64,000 bases of DNA, taken from Bacteroidales bacterium. GTDB taxonomy: Bacteria; Bacteroidota; Bacteroidia; Bacteroidales; UBA1715. The translations under genes and the position numbers were made by a program. Below the pieces are notes generated by a model that worked only from the letters and a program-made list of their open reading frames with translations, searched no databases and was not told where the DNA came from. Positions within the stretch are counted from its first letter, which is position 1. Each line of letters starts with the position of its first letter. The stretch spans positions 62,001 through 126,000 of the forward strand of contig JADKDL010000016.1 in assembly GCA_016714605.1 (NCBI GenBank). Reading direction: 5' to 3'. Shown in pieces: positions 46,721 through 54,664 of this stretch.

Positions 46721-46933
46721 TTAGTTCAAAATGATTTTATCAAGTTTAATATCATTTATCATTAAAAAATACACCCCTTTACCTAATCCATCTACTTGAA
46801 TCTTAATGTTTTCAGGATGTAACTTTACTATTTTTATATCAACCTGTTTGCCTTGCTCATTTAGAATTGTGATTGTGTCATTTTCACCTATTCCGTTAAT
46901 CTCAAATTCGCTGTTTTCTGATGGAAGTAACAT
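46721..46933 (-). CDS. Orphan T9SS sorting-tail-like fragment
   Basis: The 70 residues look like a type A C-terminal sorting domain with nothing attached: ENDTITILNEQGKQVDIKIVK corresponds to the usual VxxxDxxGKxV strand pair, and VDGLGKGVYFLMIND to the LxxGxYxxxI strand. There is no signal peptide. An in-frame TAA lies 11 codons upstream of the start, so the passenger is truly missing in this frame. The region upstream (46934-47690) shows no coding remnant I can recognise. It may be a decayed remnant of a T9SS cargo gene or an untranslated relic. Palindrome TAAACTTTT/AAAAGTTTA at 46971-46990 lies just upstream. Confidence 0.4.
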   Translation of the reverse strand: MLLPSENSEFEINGIGENDTITILNEQGKQVDIKIVKLHPENIKIQVDGLGKGVYFLMINDIKLDKIILN

Positions 46934-47408
46934 TTGATTAAAATTTAAGTTGAGAAATTTTTTTTAATGTTAAACTTTTGTAAAAGTTTACTTTAGCAAT
47001 TTTAGTGTATTTATATTTTATTATTGATGAATAAAAGACTTAATTATAGTGAGTGCAAATACTCAATTTTATTCTTTGTTTTCCTGATTTTTTAATTTTT
47101 GAATTTCAGGGTTAAACTTATTAAAATCATAAAATTTAAGAATAATGATTATAAATTTAATCCTATTTAATATTTATACTGCCTGTTTTTATTAAAATTG
47201 AGCTACACATATGGAATTTTTTTAGTATATGTTCGTGCCTTTATAAATATTGATTTTACAATCACTTATACAGAAAGAATGATTACCATATTAATGTTTC
47301 AAAAAATGAAGAATGTTTCTGTTTCTATTTAAAAATCATTTGAAAAATTTCTGTTTGTAACTGTATTTTAGATTTAATTTTCTTTTAGCTCTAGATATGA
47401 ATATTTAA

Positions 47409-47442
47409 TTTCATGTTCAAATTTCGAAAGTTGAACATGAAA
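47409..47442 (+). other. Strong hairpin in an otherwise empty region, possible terminator of an unrecognised RNA
   Basis: TTTCATGTTCAA (47409-47420) pairs perfectly with TTGAACATGAAA (47431-47442), and the loop ATTTCGAAAG contains a further TTTCGAAA palindrome. TTGTTTTTT follows, so it resembles an intrinsic terminator on +. No gene ends nearby. Confidence 0.4.
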
Positions 47443-47633
47443 ACTTGTTTTTTGAGTTAAGAAATTGTAAATATTCTGCGAATTTTAATAGAAAAATAGT
47501 GGTTTTTTCTTAAAAGCTTCGTTTTTTTATGAGAAAACTTAATATTTTGAAAATACACGTGATTTTTTTTTGCTTTAAAGTGTTTGATAATCAGAGGTGA
47601 TTGAAAATATATTGTTTTTTTTTGCTAAAATGT

Positions 47634-47664
47634 TTGGATTGTATGGTAAAACTGTATAATTTTG
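47634..47664 (+). promoter_or_regulatory. Promoter of tRNA-Lys
   Basis: TTG (47634-47636), 20 nt, then TAATTTTG (47657-47664) fits the Bacteroidetes consensus. Transcription would start near 47671, about 20 nt before the tRNA. Confidence 0.65.
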
Positions 47665-47690
47665 CACCCGTAATTTTAGATAAACATTAC

Positions 47691-47763
47691 GATTCAGTAG
47701 CTCAGTTGGTAGAGCATTGCCCTTTTAAGGCAAGGGTCCTGGGTTCGAGCCCCAGCTGAATCA
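47691..47763 (+). tRNA. tRNA-Lys (anticodon TTT)
   Basis: A 73-nt cloverleaf: acceptor stem GATTCAG/CTGAATC (47691-47697 and 47756-47762), D-arm GCTCAGTTGGTAGAGC, anticodon stem TTGCC/GGCAA around loop CTTTTAA, T-arm CTGGG-TTCGAGC-CCCAG, discriminator A at 47763. The anticodon TTT reads lysine codons AAA and AAG. The 3' CCA is not encoded. Confidence 0.97.
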
Positions 47764-47770
47764 CAAAAAA

Positions 47771-47798
47771 AGGTCAGCATTTTTGTTGGCCTTTTTTT
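47771..47798 (+). terminator. Terminator of tRNA-Lys
   Basis: AGGTCAGCA (47771-47779) pairs with TGTTGGCCT (47784-47792) with two G-T pairs and a TTTT loop, followed by a T-run to 47798. Confidence 0.85.
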
Positions 47799-47911
47799 AT
47801 TTCTCCAACTCAAATTTTTTTTCACCTTCACAATAATTAAAAATATCATAAAATCTTAAACTTAAATTCATGTATTTGCGTTAAACTTTTTGTATTCAAA
47901 ACGCAAATGCT

Positions 47912-49099
47912 ATGAGAAATTTATCCGCAATATTATTTTCTATTATTGCTATTATTTTGGCTTTAGCATCTTGTAGTAAAGAACCGGAAGTTATTATTGA
48001 GAATTATTCCGATAGTTTATCAGGATATATTTTTAAAGGACCTTTTCAAAAAGGAGCAAAGGTCTGCTTGCAAGTACTAAATGATAATTTAGTACCTGTA
48101 GGAAAACCAGAATGTTTGATTGTTGAAAATGATTTAAGTCATTTTAAGTTTGTAGACATAAACGCTTCCTCTACCTATGTATTATTAACAGCATCAGGAA
48201 ATTTCTTTAATGAATATTCAAATACTATTTCTGATGATACTTTGAGTTTAAGAGCCTTGGTTGATTTAAAAGATCACAGCAAAGTTACTATTAGTCTTGT
48301 TACAGATATGTTGTATGCCAGAACATTAACTTATGTAAGAAAAAACTATACCCCATCTCAAGCTCACAAAAAAGCGGTTGCCGAATTATGTGCATTGTAT
48401 GGATATAATTCTGAAGCAACTGATTTTTATGATATTGATTTTATGAATTATTATTACCAGAATGAATTATTGGTTGCAGCTAGTTTTTTTGTTGTTAATA
48501 AAGCATCAAATACTGCTGTTGTTAAGAGTAATTTTAATGCACTGCTTAAAGATTTTGAAGACAATGGTAAGGTTGATGATAAAGATAGAATAACAAGCTT
48601 CAAAACGAATCTTGACACGAATGAATTGGCTTCTTTTATTTTAAATCTAAAGAATTATTATGCCGATAAAGGGCAGCCCTTTTATGAACCTGAGCTAAAA
48701 AGCGTTCTGGGTGCTTTTTTATCTATAAATAGTCTTTATGAATTTGAAAAAACTTTGATTGAATATCCAATCAAAGCTAAGTTTTTCAATTTACTGTCTG
48801 ATACTTTATTGCAAATAAATGCAGATAGTTATTCTATAGCTGTAAATCTACCAGCTGATAATTCAATTCAAATAATTTTTGAAATTGATACTGGTGATTT
48901 TGCTCTAACGAGCGATGTAAATGGTTGGCTGGTTTCAGATAAAACAGCAAACGGATTTACTCTTACAACACAACGCGAGAATTTATTACTAGATCAACAT
49001 ATTATATTGAAAAATTCAGGAAAAGGAAGTTTTTATGTGTTTGAAAACAACGCAGTTATTCCAAGAAGAATTGTAATTGAATGGGGACTTAAGAAATAG
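47912..49099 (+). CDS. Lipoprotein of unknown function
   Basis: The lipobox is LALASC with Cys21, followed by an acidic-polar linker. About 395 residues. A first segment (LSGYIFKGPFQKGAKVCLQVLNDNLVPVG, FVDINASSTYVLLTASGNFFNE) resembles the beta-sandwich opening seen in some Fibrobacter and Bacteroidota lipoproteins, where GYxxKGPFxxGAxVxLxxL introduces a carboxypeptidase-regulatory-like fold. A helical middle (LVTDMLYARTLTYVRKN, AVAELCALYGY) and a beta-rich C-terminus ending RRIVIEWGLKK follow. I do not recognise a named family over the full length. It is a single gene between the tRNA and a convergent transporter, sharing a hairpin terminator with it. Predicted outer membrane or periplasmic. 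Confidence 0.7.
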   Translation: MRNLSAILFSIIAIILALASCSKEPEVIIENYSDSLSGYIFKGPFQKGAKVCLQVLNDNLVPVGKPECLIVENDLSHFKFVDINASSTYVLLTASGNFFNEYSNTISDDTLSLRALVDLKDHSKVTISLVTDMLYARTLTYVRKNYTPSQAHKKAVAELCALYGYNSEATDFYDIDFMNYYYQNELLVAASFFVVNKASNTAVVKSNFNALLKDFEDNGKVDDKDRITSFKTNLDTNELASFILNLKNYYADKGQPFYEPELKSVLGAFLSINSLYEFEKTLIEYPIKAKFFNLLSDTLLQINADSYSIAVNLPADNSIQIIFEIDTGDFALTSDVNGWLVSDKTANGFTLTTQRENLLLDQHIILKNSGKGSFYVFENNAVIPRRIVIEWGLKK

Positions 49100-49122
49100 T
49101 TTTATTTATGTTGGGGGACAAG

Positions 49123-49153
49123 GGCTTAGCTTATTTTTAGCTGAGCCTTTTTT
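49123..49153 (+). terminator. Terminator of the 47912 lipoprotein gene
   Basis: GGCTTAGCT (49123-49131) pairs with AGCTGAGCC (49139-49147) with one G-T pair, followed by six T. The hairpin overlaps the last codons of the convergent transporter gene, whose stop codon is at 49126-49128. Confidence 0.8.
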
Positions 49154-50070
49154 CTTATTCTTCTAGTGAAAAATTGCTTCAGTATGATGATAATAAGTAT
49201 ACTAGACCAAAATGAAAAGAAGGCATAAATTAGAGCTGGTTTTTGCATTTCATTATTCTTTAGGACGGTTGTTGCTATTAAGAAAGCCATAGTTGTGTTT
49301 TGAAGTCCGATTTGAATGCTTATTGAAACAGCATTTTTGATGCTGGATTTTGTAAAATAAGGAATTAAAAATCCAGCTAAAATCCCAATTAGGTTTAGTA
49401 GAAATACTGGAAGCAATATTGCTTTAAAGTCTCCTGATTTTATACCCACACCACCTGCCGATTCATCGGCAAATAGTTTTATGGAAAACATTAATGCAAG
49501 TAAAATTAATGTTATTATTTTAAGATAATTCAACTCAATTTTTCTTTTCAAAATTGTAAATATAGCGGTCTTATCAAGTATATATTTGATTTTTTCAGAC
49601 TTTTCTTTTATAATGATTCCTACTAATGTTGGAATCAATATGTATAAAAGAATTTGAATTGAAATATCAGTAATAGGTATAGAAACAATAGTATCAACTC
49701 CTAAATAATATAAAATTGTATAATTTAAAATAAAAGGAATAAAAAACAGCGATAATACACTGCTGAGAACAGTCAATATTATTGATAATTCGGTATTACT
49801 GTTTAGTAAATAAACAATAAAATTTGAAGTTGTCCCGCCTGGGCAAATAGATAGCAATATGATTCCAATTTTTAGCTCAGGGCTTAGGGGAAATATGCTA
49901 CATATAATTATTCCAATTATTGGCAATAATAATACTTGAATAGAAAGTCCAAGAAGCAATGATTTCGGTCTTAGTATGATATGTTTAAAGTTCCTGAAAT
50001 CTAATGATATCCCTACTCCCAACATCACAAATGCCAATATTGCTGAGGTAATAAGTGATATTAAATCCAT
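49126..50070 (-). CDS. Bile acid:sodium symporter family membrane protein
   Basis: Starting at ATG 50070 (MDLISLITSAILAFVMLGVGI; a TTG at 50091 would add seven polar residues), the 314-residue protein has about nine or ten hydrophobic segments. The family signature is LLSICPGGTTSNFIVYLLNSNTELSIILT, in which the PGG and N-S residues belong to the sodium and substrate sites. GISLDFRNF near the start and GLQNTTMAFLIATTVL near the end are also typical. Members carry bile acids, other organic anions or pantoate-like acids with sodium across the inner membrane. Neighbours do not indicate the substrate. It converges on the lipoprotein gene. Confidence 0.9.
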   Translation of the reverse strand: MDLISLITSAILAFVMLGVGISLDFRNFKHIILRPKSLLLGLSIQVLLLPIIGIIICSIFPLSPELKIGIILLSICPGGTTSNFIVYLLNSNTELSIILTVLSSVLSLFFIPFILNYTILYYLGVDTIVSIPITDISIQILLYILIPTLVGIIIKEKSEKIKYILDKTAIFTILKRKIELNYLKIITLILLALMFSIKLFADESAGGVGIKSGDFKAILLPVFLLNLIGILAGFLIPYFTKSSIKNAVSISIQIGLQNTTMAFLIATTVLKNNEMQKPALIYAFFSFWSSILIIIILKQFFTRRIRKKAQLKIS

Positions 50071-50185
50071 GTTCAATAATGTTTTTGGCAAAGTAACTAT
50101 TAATTTTCAATCAATTAAAACTTTTTCAGGAGATTAATATCACTTTATATAAAGATTAAATATTAAAAAATTATGTTCAAATAGG

Positions 50186-50220
50186 AAAAACAATATCAAA
50201 AACAATATCAAAAACAATAT
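50186..50220. repeat. Three tandem copies of a 12-bp unit
   Basis: AAAAACAATATC is repeated at 50186-50197 and 50198-50209, with an 11-bp third copy at 50210-50220. It lies in the 328-bp spacer between two divergent genes (50071-50398), which otherwise holds no ORF. It could affect promoter spacing. Confidence 0.7.
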
Positions 50221-50398
50221 TTGAATTAAAATTCTCAATTTATTAATTCGATTCTCATTTATAATTAAGATTAATAGTTTGTAATTATGAAATATCTGTT
50301 ATTTTTGATAGTATGAAGTGATAATGAGAATAATTTGAAAATAGTGATTTTTATTAAAATTGCAGTTCTATTTTTTTTTAGCTAAAGTTCAACATATT

Positions 50399-51547
50399 AT
50401 GAAAATAGAATCAAGAATAACCCCTCAAAGATTTTATTCCCTTGATGTTTTAAGGGGTTTAGCTTCGCTCAGTGTTGTTTTGTGGCATTGGCAACATTTT
50501 TTTTATCAAGGTACTAAAAGCACTTTGTTTGATGTCAGTAAACAACCATTTTATAGTGTGTTTTATCTTTTTTATCATAAAGGTGCATTAGCAGTAGATC
50601 TTTTCTTCGCACTTTCAGGATTTGTTTTTTTCTGGCTTTATGCTTCCAACATATTCTTGAAGCAGGTAAATGCTTTTAGGTTTTTTGTTTATAGATTCTC
50701 AAGACTATATCCTCTTCATTTCATTACACTTATACTTGTTTTGATTGGTCAGGTTGTTGCAATGAAAATTATAGGTAATTTTATTGTTTATCCGAATAAT
50801 GACCTATATAATTTTATACTAAATATCTTTTTTATATCAAACTGGGGTTTTGAAACCGATTTTTCATTCAATGGGCCAATTTGGTCGGTTTCTGTTGAAG
50901 TGATGTTGTATATTGTGTTTTTTATTTTTTCTTATTTAGGATTTACAAGAAAATTTTGGTTTTGCATTCTTGTAATTTTTGGCTGTACTTACATACCTAA
51001 TATGCCTGATATGCTGGTGCGAGGTTTCTTTTCTTTTTTTGTTGGTGGGCTTGTGTACTTATTTTATAAAAAGACAGGTCAAAACATTAAGTTGCCTTTT
51101 ATATACTTTATTTGTATTATAACTACCTTACTCTGGGTATTTACATTTTATAGTATATCTTCAAATTATCAAATTACTATAAGTTCTGAAATACAATGGA
51201 TTGATTATATAGTGCAAGTGATTTTAAAATATTTTGCAACTGCTGTTTTGTTTCCTTTAACAATTTTTTCGCTAGTTATTGCAGAAACATATAAAGGTTC
51301 TCTTGGTAAAAGGATAAGCATAATAGGAGATTTGACATATTCTATGTATTTACTACATTTCCCTTTGCAGATGATTTTTATTTTCATCTTTTACGCCTTT
51401 AGTTTACCCAAAGATTATTTTTTTAATGAATGGTTGCTTGTTCTATTTATTATTATTCTTTTTTTAGCATCATATTTTTCATTTGTTAAGGTAGAAAAAC
51501 CATTGCAGAAATTTCTTAGAATTAAAATTTTGAAAAATAAGGTTTAA
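50399..51547 (+). CDS. Acyltransferase 3 family membrane protein
   Basis: ATG 50399 (MKIESRITPQRFYSLDVLRGLASLSVVLWHW) is the natural start because the family begins with the LDxLRGxAxLxVVxxH motif. An upstream start at 50360 would add 13 hydrophobic residues. About 382 residues with some ten membrane segments. Further motifs are FFALSGFVFFWLY, FRFFVYRFSRLYPLHF, GPIWSVSVEVMLY and SYSMYLLHFPLQ (here LTYSMYLLHFPLQ). Family members transfer acyl groups, usually acetyl, to surface sugars such as O-antigen or exopolysaccharide. There is no adjacent polysaccharide cluster, so the target is unknown. Confidence 0.92.
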   Translation: MKIESRITPQRFYSLDVLRGLASLSVVLWHWQHFFYQGTKSTLFDVSKQPFYSVFYLFYHKGALAVDLFFALSGFVFFWLYASNIFLKQVNAFRFFVYRFSRLYPLHFITLILVLIGQVVAMKIIGNFIVYPNNDLYNFILNIFFISNWGFETDFSFNGPIWSVSVEVMLYIVFFIFSYLGFTRKFWFCILVIFGCTYIPNMPDMLVRGFFSFFVGGLVYLFYKKTGQNIKLPFIYFICIITTLLWVFTFYSISSNYQITISSEIQWIDYIVQVILKYFATAVLFPLTIFSLVIAETYKGSLGKRISIIGDLTYSMYLLHFPLQMIFIFIFYAFSLPKDYFFNEWLLVLFIIILFLASYFSFVKVEKPLQKFLRIKILKNKV

Positions 51548-51749
51548 TATTTTAGGTTGTTTAAATGTACCGAGTTGTAGGTTGTAATTTTTTTGAAACT
51601 TAATATAAGTTAATTCTTTTATCTAAAAACAAAATCAAAGTTTTTTCATTCATCTATTATATTTTACTTCTTTTTTGTTTATAGTTGTGCTAGGTTTGGT
51701 ATTTTTGTATAATTTTAAAAAAAAATAAATTTAAATAAACTTGCTTACT

Positions 51750-53507
51750 ATGTCAAAATTAAATCTTAGTCTTTATTTTGCGATATTGGTTTTTGTTCTA
51801 TTTTCAAGTGGTTGCGAAAATCAAGTTAGAAAAGACGAATCAGGCTCAAATGCTTATAATTTTGTTGCTACCGATACTTCATGGAAATCATTATCGTTGA
51901 GAGAAAAAATTGGTCAGACAATGATGATTCAATCTAATTATTATTTTCAGACAAGAGAGAATTATCCCATTGATTCATTTATGAAAGATTACCCGGTAGG
52001 TGGTATTTTTATTGCGAGTTGGCATTTTCCTCAAAATTGTCCAAATAGAGATTCATCTTTCCAATATATGTTGAAATGCGTTCAAGATTATGAGTCGGCT
52101 TCTAAGTTTCCATTATTTATTTCGGAAGATTTTGAAAGAGGAGTAGGGCTTACATATAACCAATATACTCATCTACCTTCCGAGATGGCTATTGGAGCAG
52201 CAAATGATACTACTTTGGCATATAATTTTGGAAGTTCAATTGCAAGAGAATCTAAGGAATTGGGAGTGAATTGGTTGTTGCATCCGGTTGTAGATTTAAA
52301 TATGAATCCGCTTCACTCATTGGTTATTGAGCGTTCAATATCTGACGATGCTGACAGAGCCTTACCTTTACTGAAACAGCAAGTAAGAGGAATTCAAGAA
52401 CAAGGAACCATAGCAACAATTAAACATTTCCCTGGAGATGGAGCAACTATTAGAGATCAGCATTTGATAACTTCTGCCAACAATTTAGATATGAAAACTT
52501 GGGAGAGTACATTTGGCAAGGTTTTTCAAGGACTTATAAACGACGGTGCGGCATCAATTATGGTTGGTCACTTAAGATTTGCTGCATATCAGAAAGATAG
52601 TATTAATGGTGTATTGCCTCCTGCTACTTTATCGAAAGAATTGATGACCGATTTGCTTAAAGGTAAAATGGGTTTTAAAGGTGTAATAATTTCTGACGCT
52701 CTGAATATGGGTGGCGTTGCCGGATATTACAAAAACCAAATTGAGACAGCTGTAGAAAGTTTTAAGGCTGGAGTAGATGTCGTACTATGGCCTGATTTAG
52801 AATATATGGATACCGTTGAAGCTCGTATATTAAGAGGCGAAATACCTATGGAAAGGTTAGATGATGCTGTTAGTAGAGTTTGGGCTTTGCGTGAGAAATT
52901 TAATTTATTGAAAAAAGAATCAAGTATCTTTAAAAAATTAACACCTGAAGATAAAGAATTTATCAGCAATACAGGTCAAGCTATTGCTGATAAAGCAATT
53001 ACACTAATTAAAGATGTTAGAAAAGAATTACCAATAACTCCTCAACGTGACACTTTGCTGCTTTTGGTTAATATTAGCCATTCAAACAAAACAAAGGAAT
53101 TTAGTTTGACTAAGAAGTTGTTAGAAGAAAAAGGTTTTAAAGTAGATACCCTGATGCACCACCTGTCTTTTTTTGATTATGGATGGAGAGTTAATTATTT
53201 CGATAAATACAGTAGAATTATTGTAATGTTTGAAAATAAATATTTTGAACCTCTTGGTGTTTCTTTGTTTAAAGATAAAGAAGCTCTGTCGTTGTGGATG
53301 GTAAATGTATTGCCACGTGAAAAAATCATTGGAATATCATATTCAAACCCTTATTACGTGAGTTTTTATTTAGAAACCGCTCCTATAAATATAAATGCTT
53401 ATAGTAGTGATGTTTTTTCACAAAAAGCTGTTGTAAAAGCTCTTGTAGGAGATATGCCTTTTGTAGGAACTTCTCCTGTTAAATTGCAACATGATATTTT
53501 GAAGTAA
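51750..53507 (+). CDS. GH3 family lipoprotein, NagZ-like beta-N-acetylhexosaminidase
   Basis: ATG 51750 gives a lipoprotein signal (FVLFSSGC, Cys22); a TTG at 51741 is less likely. The GH3 barrel shows LREKIGQTMMIQSN, YPVGGIFIAS, EDFERGVGLTY, the motif KHFPGDGATIRDQH at about residue 225, and the nucleophile Asp in GVIISDALNMGGV. In NagZ the last motif reads KHFPGHGDTxxDSH, and its Asp-x-His pair is the acid-base. Here DQH keeps the Asp and His, but GHGDT is GDGAT. A second domain of about 190 residues (IADKAITLIKDVRKELPITPQ, LLLLVNISHSNKT) resembles the GH3 C-terminal domain. Likely role: release of N-acetylglucosamine from muropeptides or chitin-like material outside the inner membrane. TATTTTTG (51700-51707) may be its -7 element. 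Confidence 0.87.
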   Translation: MSKLNLSLYFAILVFVLFSSGCENQVRKDESGSNAYNFVATDTSWKSLSLREKIGQTMMIQSNYYFQTRENYPIDSFMKDYPVGGIFIASWHFPQNCPNRDSSFQYMLKCVQDYESASKFPLFISEDFERGVGLTYNQYTHLPSEMAIGAANDTTLAYNFGSSIARESKELGVNWLLHPVVDLNMNPLHSLVIERSISDDADRALPLLKQQVRGIQEQGTIATIKHFPGDGATIRDQHLITSANNLDMKTWESTFGKVFQGLINDGAASIMVGHLRFAAYQKDSINGVLPPATLSKELMTDLLKGKMGFKGVIISDALNMGGVAGYYKNQIETAVESFKAGVDVVLWPDLEYMDTVEARILRGEIPMERLDDAVSRVWALREKFNLLKKESSIFKKLTPEDKEFISNTGQAIADKAITLIKDVRKELPITPQRDTLLLLVNISHSNKTKEFSLTKKLLEEKGFKVDTLMHHLSFFDYGWRVNYFDKYSRIIVMFENKYFEPLGVSLFKDKEALSLWMVNVLPREKIIGISYSNPYYVSFYLETAPININAYSSDVFSQKAVVKALVGDMPFVGTSPVKLQHDILK

Positions 53508-53527
53508 CTGATTTGCTAAAATTTATT

Positions 53528-53600
53528 AAGGGCTTAACTAAAACTAAGAAAAGAAATGAAGCATTGTTTAATTTCATAGTTTCAGTCGAGCCCTTTTTTT
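53528..53600 (+). terminator. Long-stem Rho-independent terminator after the NagZ-like gene
   Basis: AAGGGCT (53528-53534) pairs with AGCCCTT (53589-53595), an inner ACTAAAACTA/TAGTTTCAGT segment pairs with one mismatch, and seven T end the structure. Confidence 0.75.
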
Positions 53601-53805
53601 ATTCTAGCTTTATAAGTATTCTTTACAACTAAAACTTTTTTACTGAAGATTATTAAAAAAATAAAGTTTGAATTGTTGCTATTCTGTAAAAGATTAATTC
53701 ATAAGTGTTTGTGATTTGTTTATTAAGCCTTGATTTAAATTACAATATATTTAGTAATGATTATTCAATAAGAATGTCTTAAGTGTTAAACAAAATAAAA
53801 AAACA
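53601..53805. other. Upstream region of the adenosyltransferase gene
   Basis: AT-rich spacer with no ORF. No promoter with both elements in place is visible. Confidence 0.4.
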
Positions 53806-54360
53806 ATGAAAATATATACAAAAGGCGGAGATAAAGGAACAACTTCGTTATTTGGAGGTACAAGAGTTCCTAAATATCACATAAGACTTGAAGCTTATGG
53901 AACTGTAGATGAATTAAATGCACACATTGCGCTACTCAGAGATTCTGTATCAGACCGTGAATTAGAAGAGATTTTGTTGCAAATACAATATAGACTCATG
54001 TCAGTATGTGCTTCATTGGCAAATGAAACTGTAGATAAGCAAAATAGAATACCTGAAATTAATGAGGGCGATATAGTTTTTTTAGAATCGCAAATAGATT
54101 TAATAGACAGTCAATTAGAGCCTTTAAAATCTTTTGTGATACCTGGAGGACATCCGGTAGCTTCAATCTGTCATATTGCGAGAACTGTTTGCAGAAGGTC
54201 TGAAAGAAATATTGTAAAATTATCGGAAGAGGTTGAGGTAAGTGAGCTTATTATTAAATATATTAATAGATTATCTGATTATTTGTTTATATTATCAAGA
54301 AAGTTAGTAAAGATTATAAAAAAGATGAAATTCCTTGGTTTCCCTATTTGTAATGAATAA
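53806..54360 (+). CDS. PduO-type ATP:cob(I)alamin adenosyltransferase
   Basis: The enzyme adds the adenosyl group from ATP to cobalamin, giving coenzyme B12. The N-terminus MKIYTKGGDKGTTSLFGGTRVPK is the ATP-binding motif of the PduO family; YGTVDELNAHIALLRD, FVIPGGHPVASICHIARTVCRRSER and YINRLSDYLFILSRKL are the other conserved blocks. The length of 184 residues is normal and the fold is a five-helix bundle working as a trimer in the cytoplasm. Its presence implies B12-dependent enzymes such as methylmalonyl-CoA mutase elsewhere. The DUF2795 gene follows after 53 bp on the same strand. Confidence 0.95.
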   Translation: MKIYTKGGDKGTTSLFGGTRVPKYHIRLEAYGTVDELNAHIALLRDSVSDRELEEILLQIQYRLMSVCASLANETVDKQNRIPEINEGDIVFLESQIDLIDSQLEPLKSFVIPGGHPVASICHIARTVCRRSERNIVKLSEEVEVSELIIKYINRLSDYLFILSRKLVKIIKKMKFLGFPICNE

Positions 54361-54413
54361 TTTTTTTTTATATTCGCAAAAAATCTAAAACTCTAATCTA
54401 AAAACAAACTAAT

Positions 54414-54635
54414 ATGTATTGGACTCTCGAACTTGCGTCAAAATTGGAAGATGCTCCTTGGCCTGCAACAAAAGATGAACTTATAGATTTTGCAATTCGT
54501 TCCGGTGCACCGCTTGAAGTTATTGAAAACTTACAAGAAATAGAAGATGAAGGCGAAGTTTATGAAAGCATTGAAGATATATGGCCTGACTATCCAAGTA
54601 AAGACGATTTCTTTTTTAATGAAGATGAATATTGA
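54414..54635 (+). CDS. DUF2795 domain protein
   Basis: A 73-residue acidic protein. MYWTLELASKLEDAPWPATKDELIDFAIRSGAPLEVIENLQEI is the DUF2795 block, which is short, helical and of unknown function. The acidic tail (EDEGEVYESIEDIWPDYPSKDDFFFNEDEY) is typical for the Bacteroidota form. No signal peptide. A strong terminator follows the stop codon by 3 bp, so it is the last gene of this unit. Confidence 0.9.
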   Translation: MYWTLELASKLEDAPWPATKDELIDFAIRSGAPLEVIENLQEIEDEGEVYESIEDIWPDYPSKDDFFFNEDEY

Positions 54636-54638
54636 TCT

Positions 54639-54664
54639 AAAGCCCGTTTTAACGGGCTTTTTTT
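54639..54664. terminator. Bidirectional terminator between DUF2795 and TPR genes
   Basis: AAAGCCCGTT and AACGGGCTTT (54639-54660) form a perfect 10-bp stem with a TT loop, with T-rich sequence to the right and A-rich flanking on the left. It serves the + strand gene clearly and the convergent - strand gene probably. Confidence 0.88.

Larger units (their letters stand above)
46934..47690. other. Gene-poor AT-rich region with hairpins
   Basis: About 750 bp with no convincing ORF on either strand. It holds the palindrome TAAACTTTT/AAAAGTTTA (46971-46979 and 46982-46990), the hairpin at 47409-47442 described separately, and the tRNA promoter at its right end. Base composition is as AT-rich as the other spacers. 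Confidence 0.6.

Noticed and set aside
46934..47690. Mobile element insertion next to tRNA-Lys
   Set aside because: No integrase, no duplicated tRNA 3' end and no terminal repeats were found.
50186..50220. Tandem 12-bp repeat as a regulatory iteron or CRISPR
   Set aside because: Only three low-complexity units with no replication or cas gene nearby; recorded only as a simple repeat.
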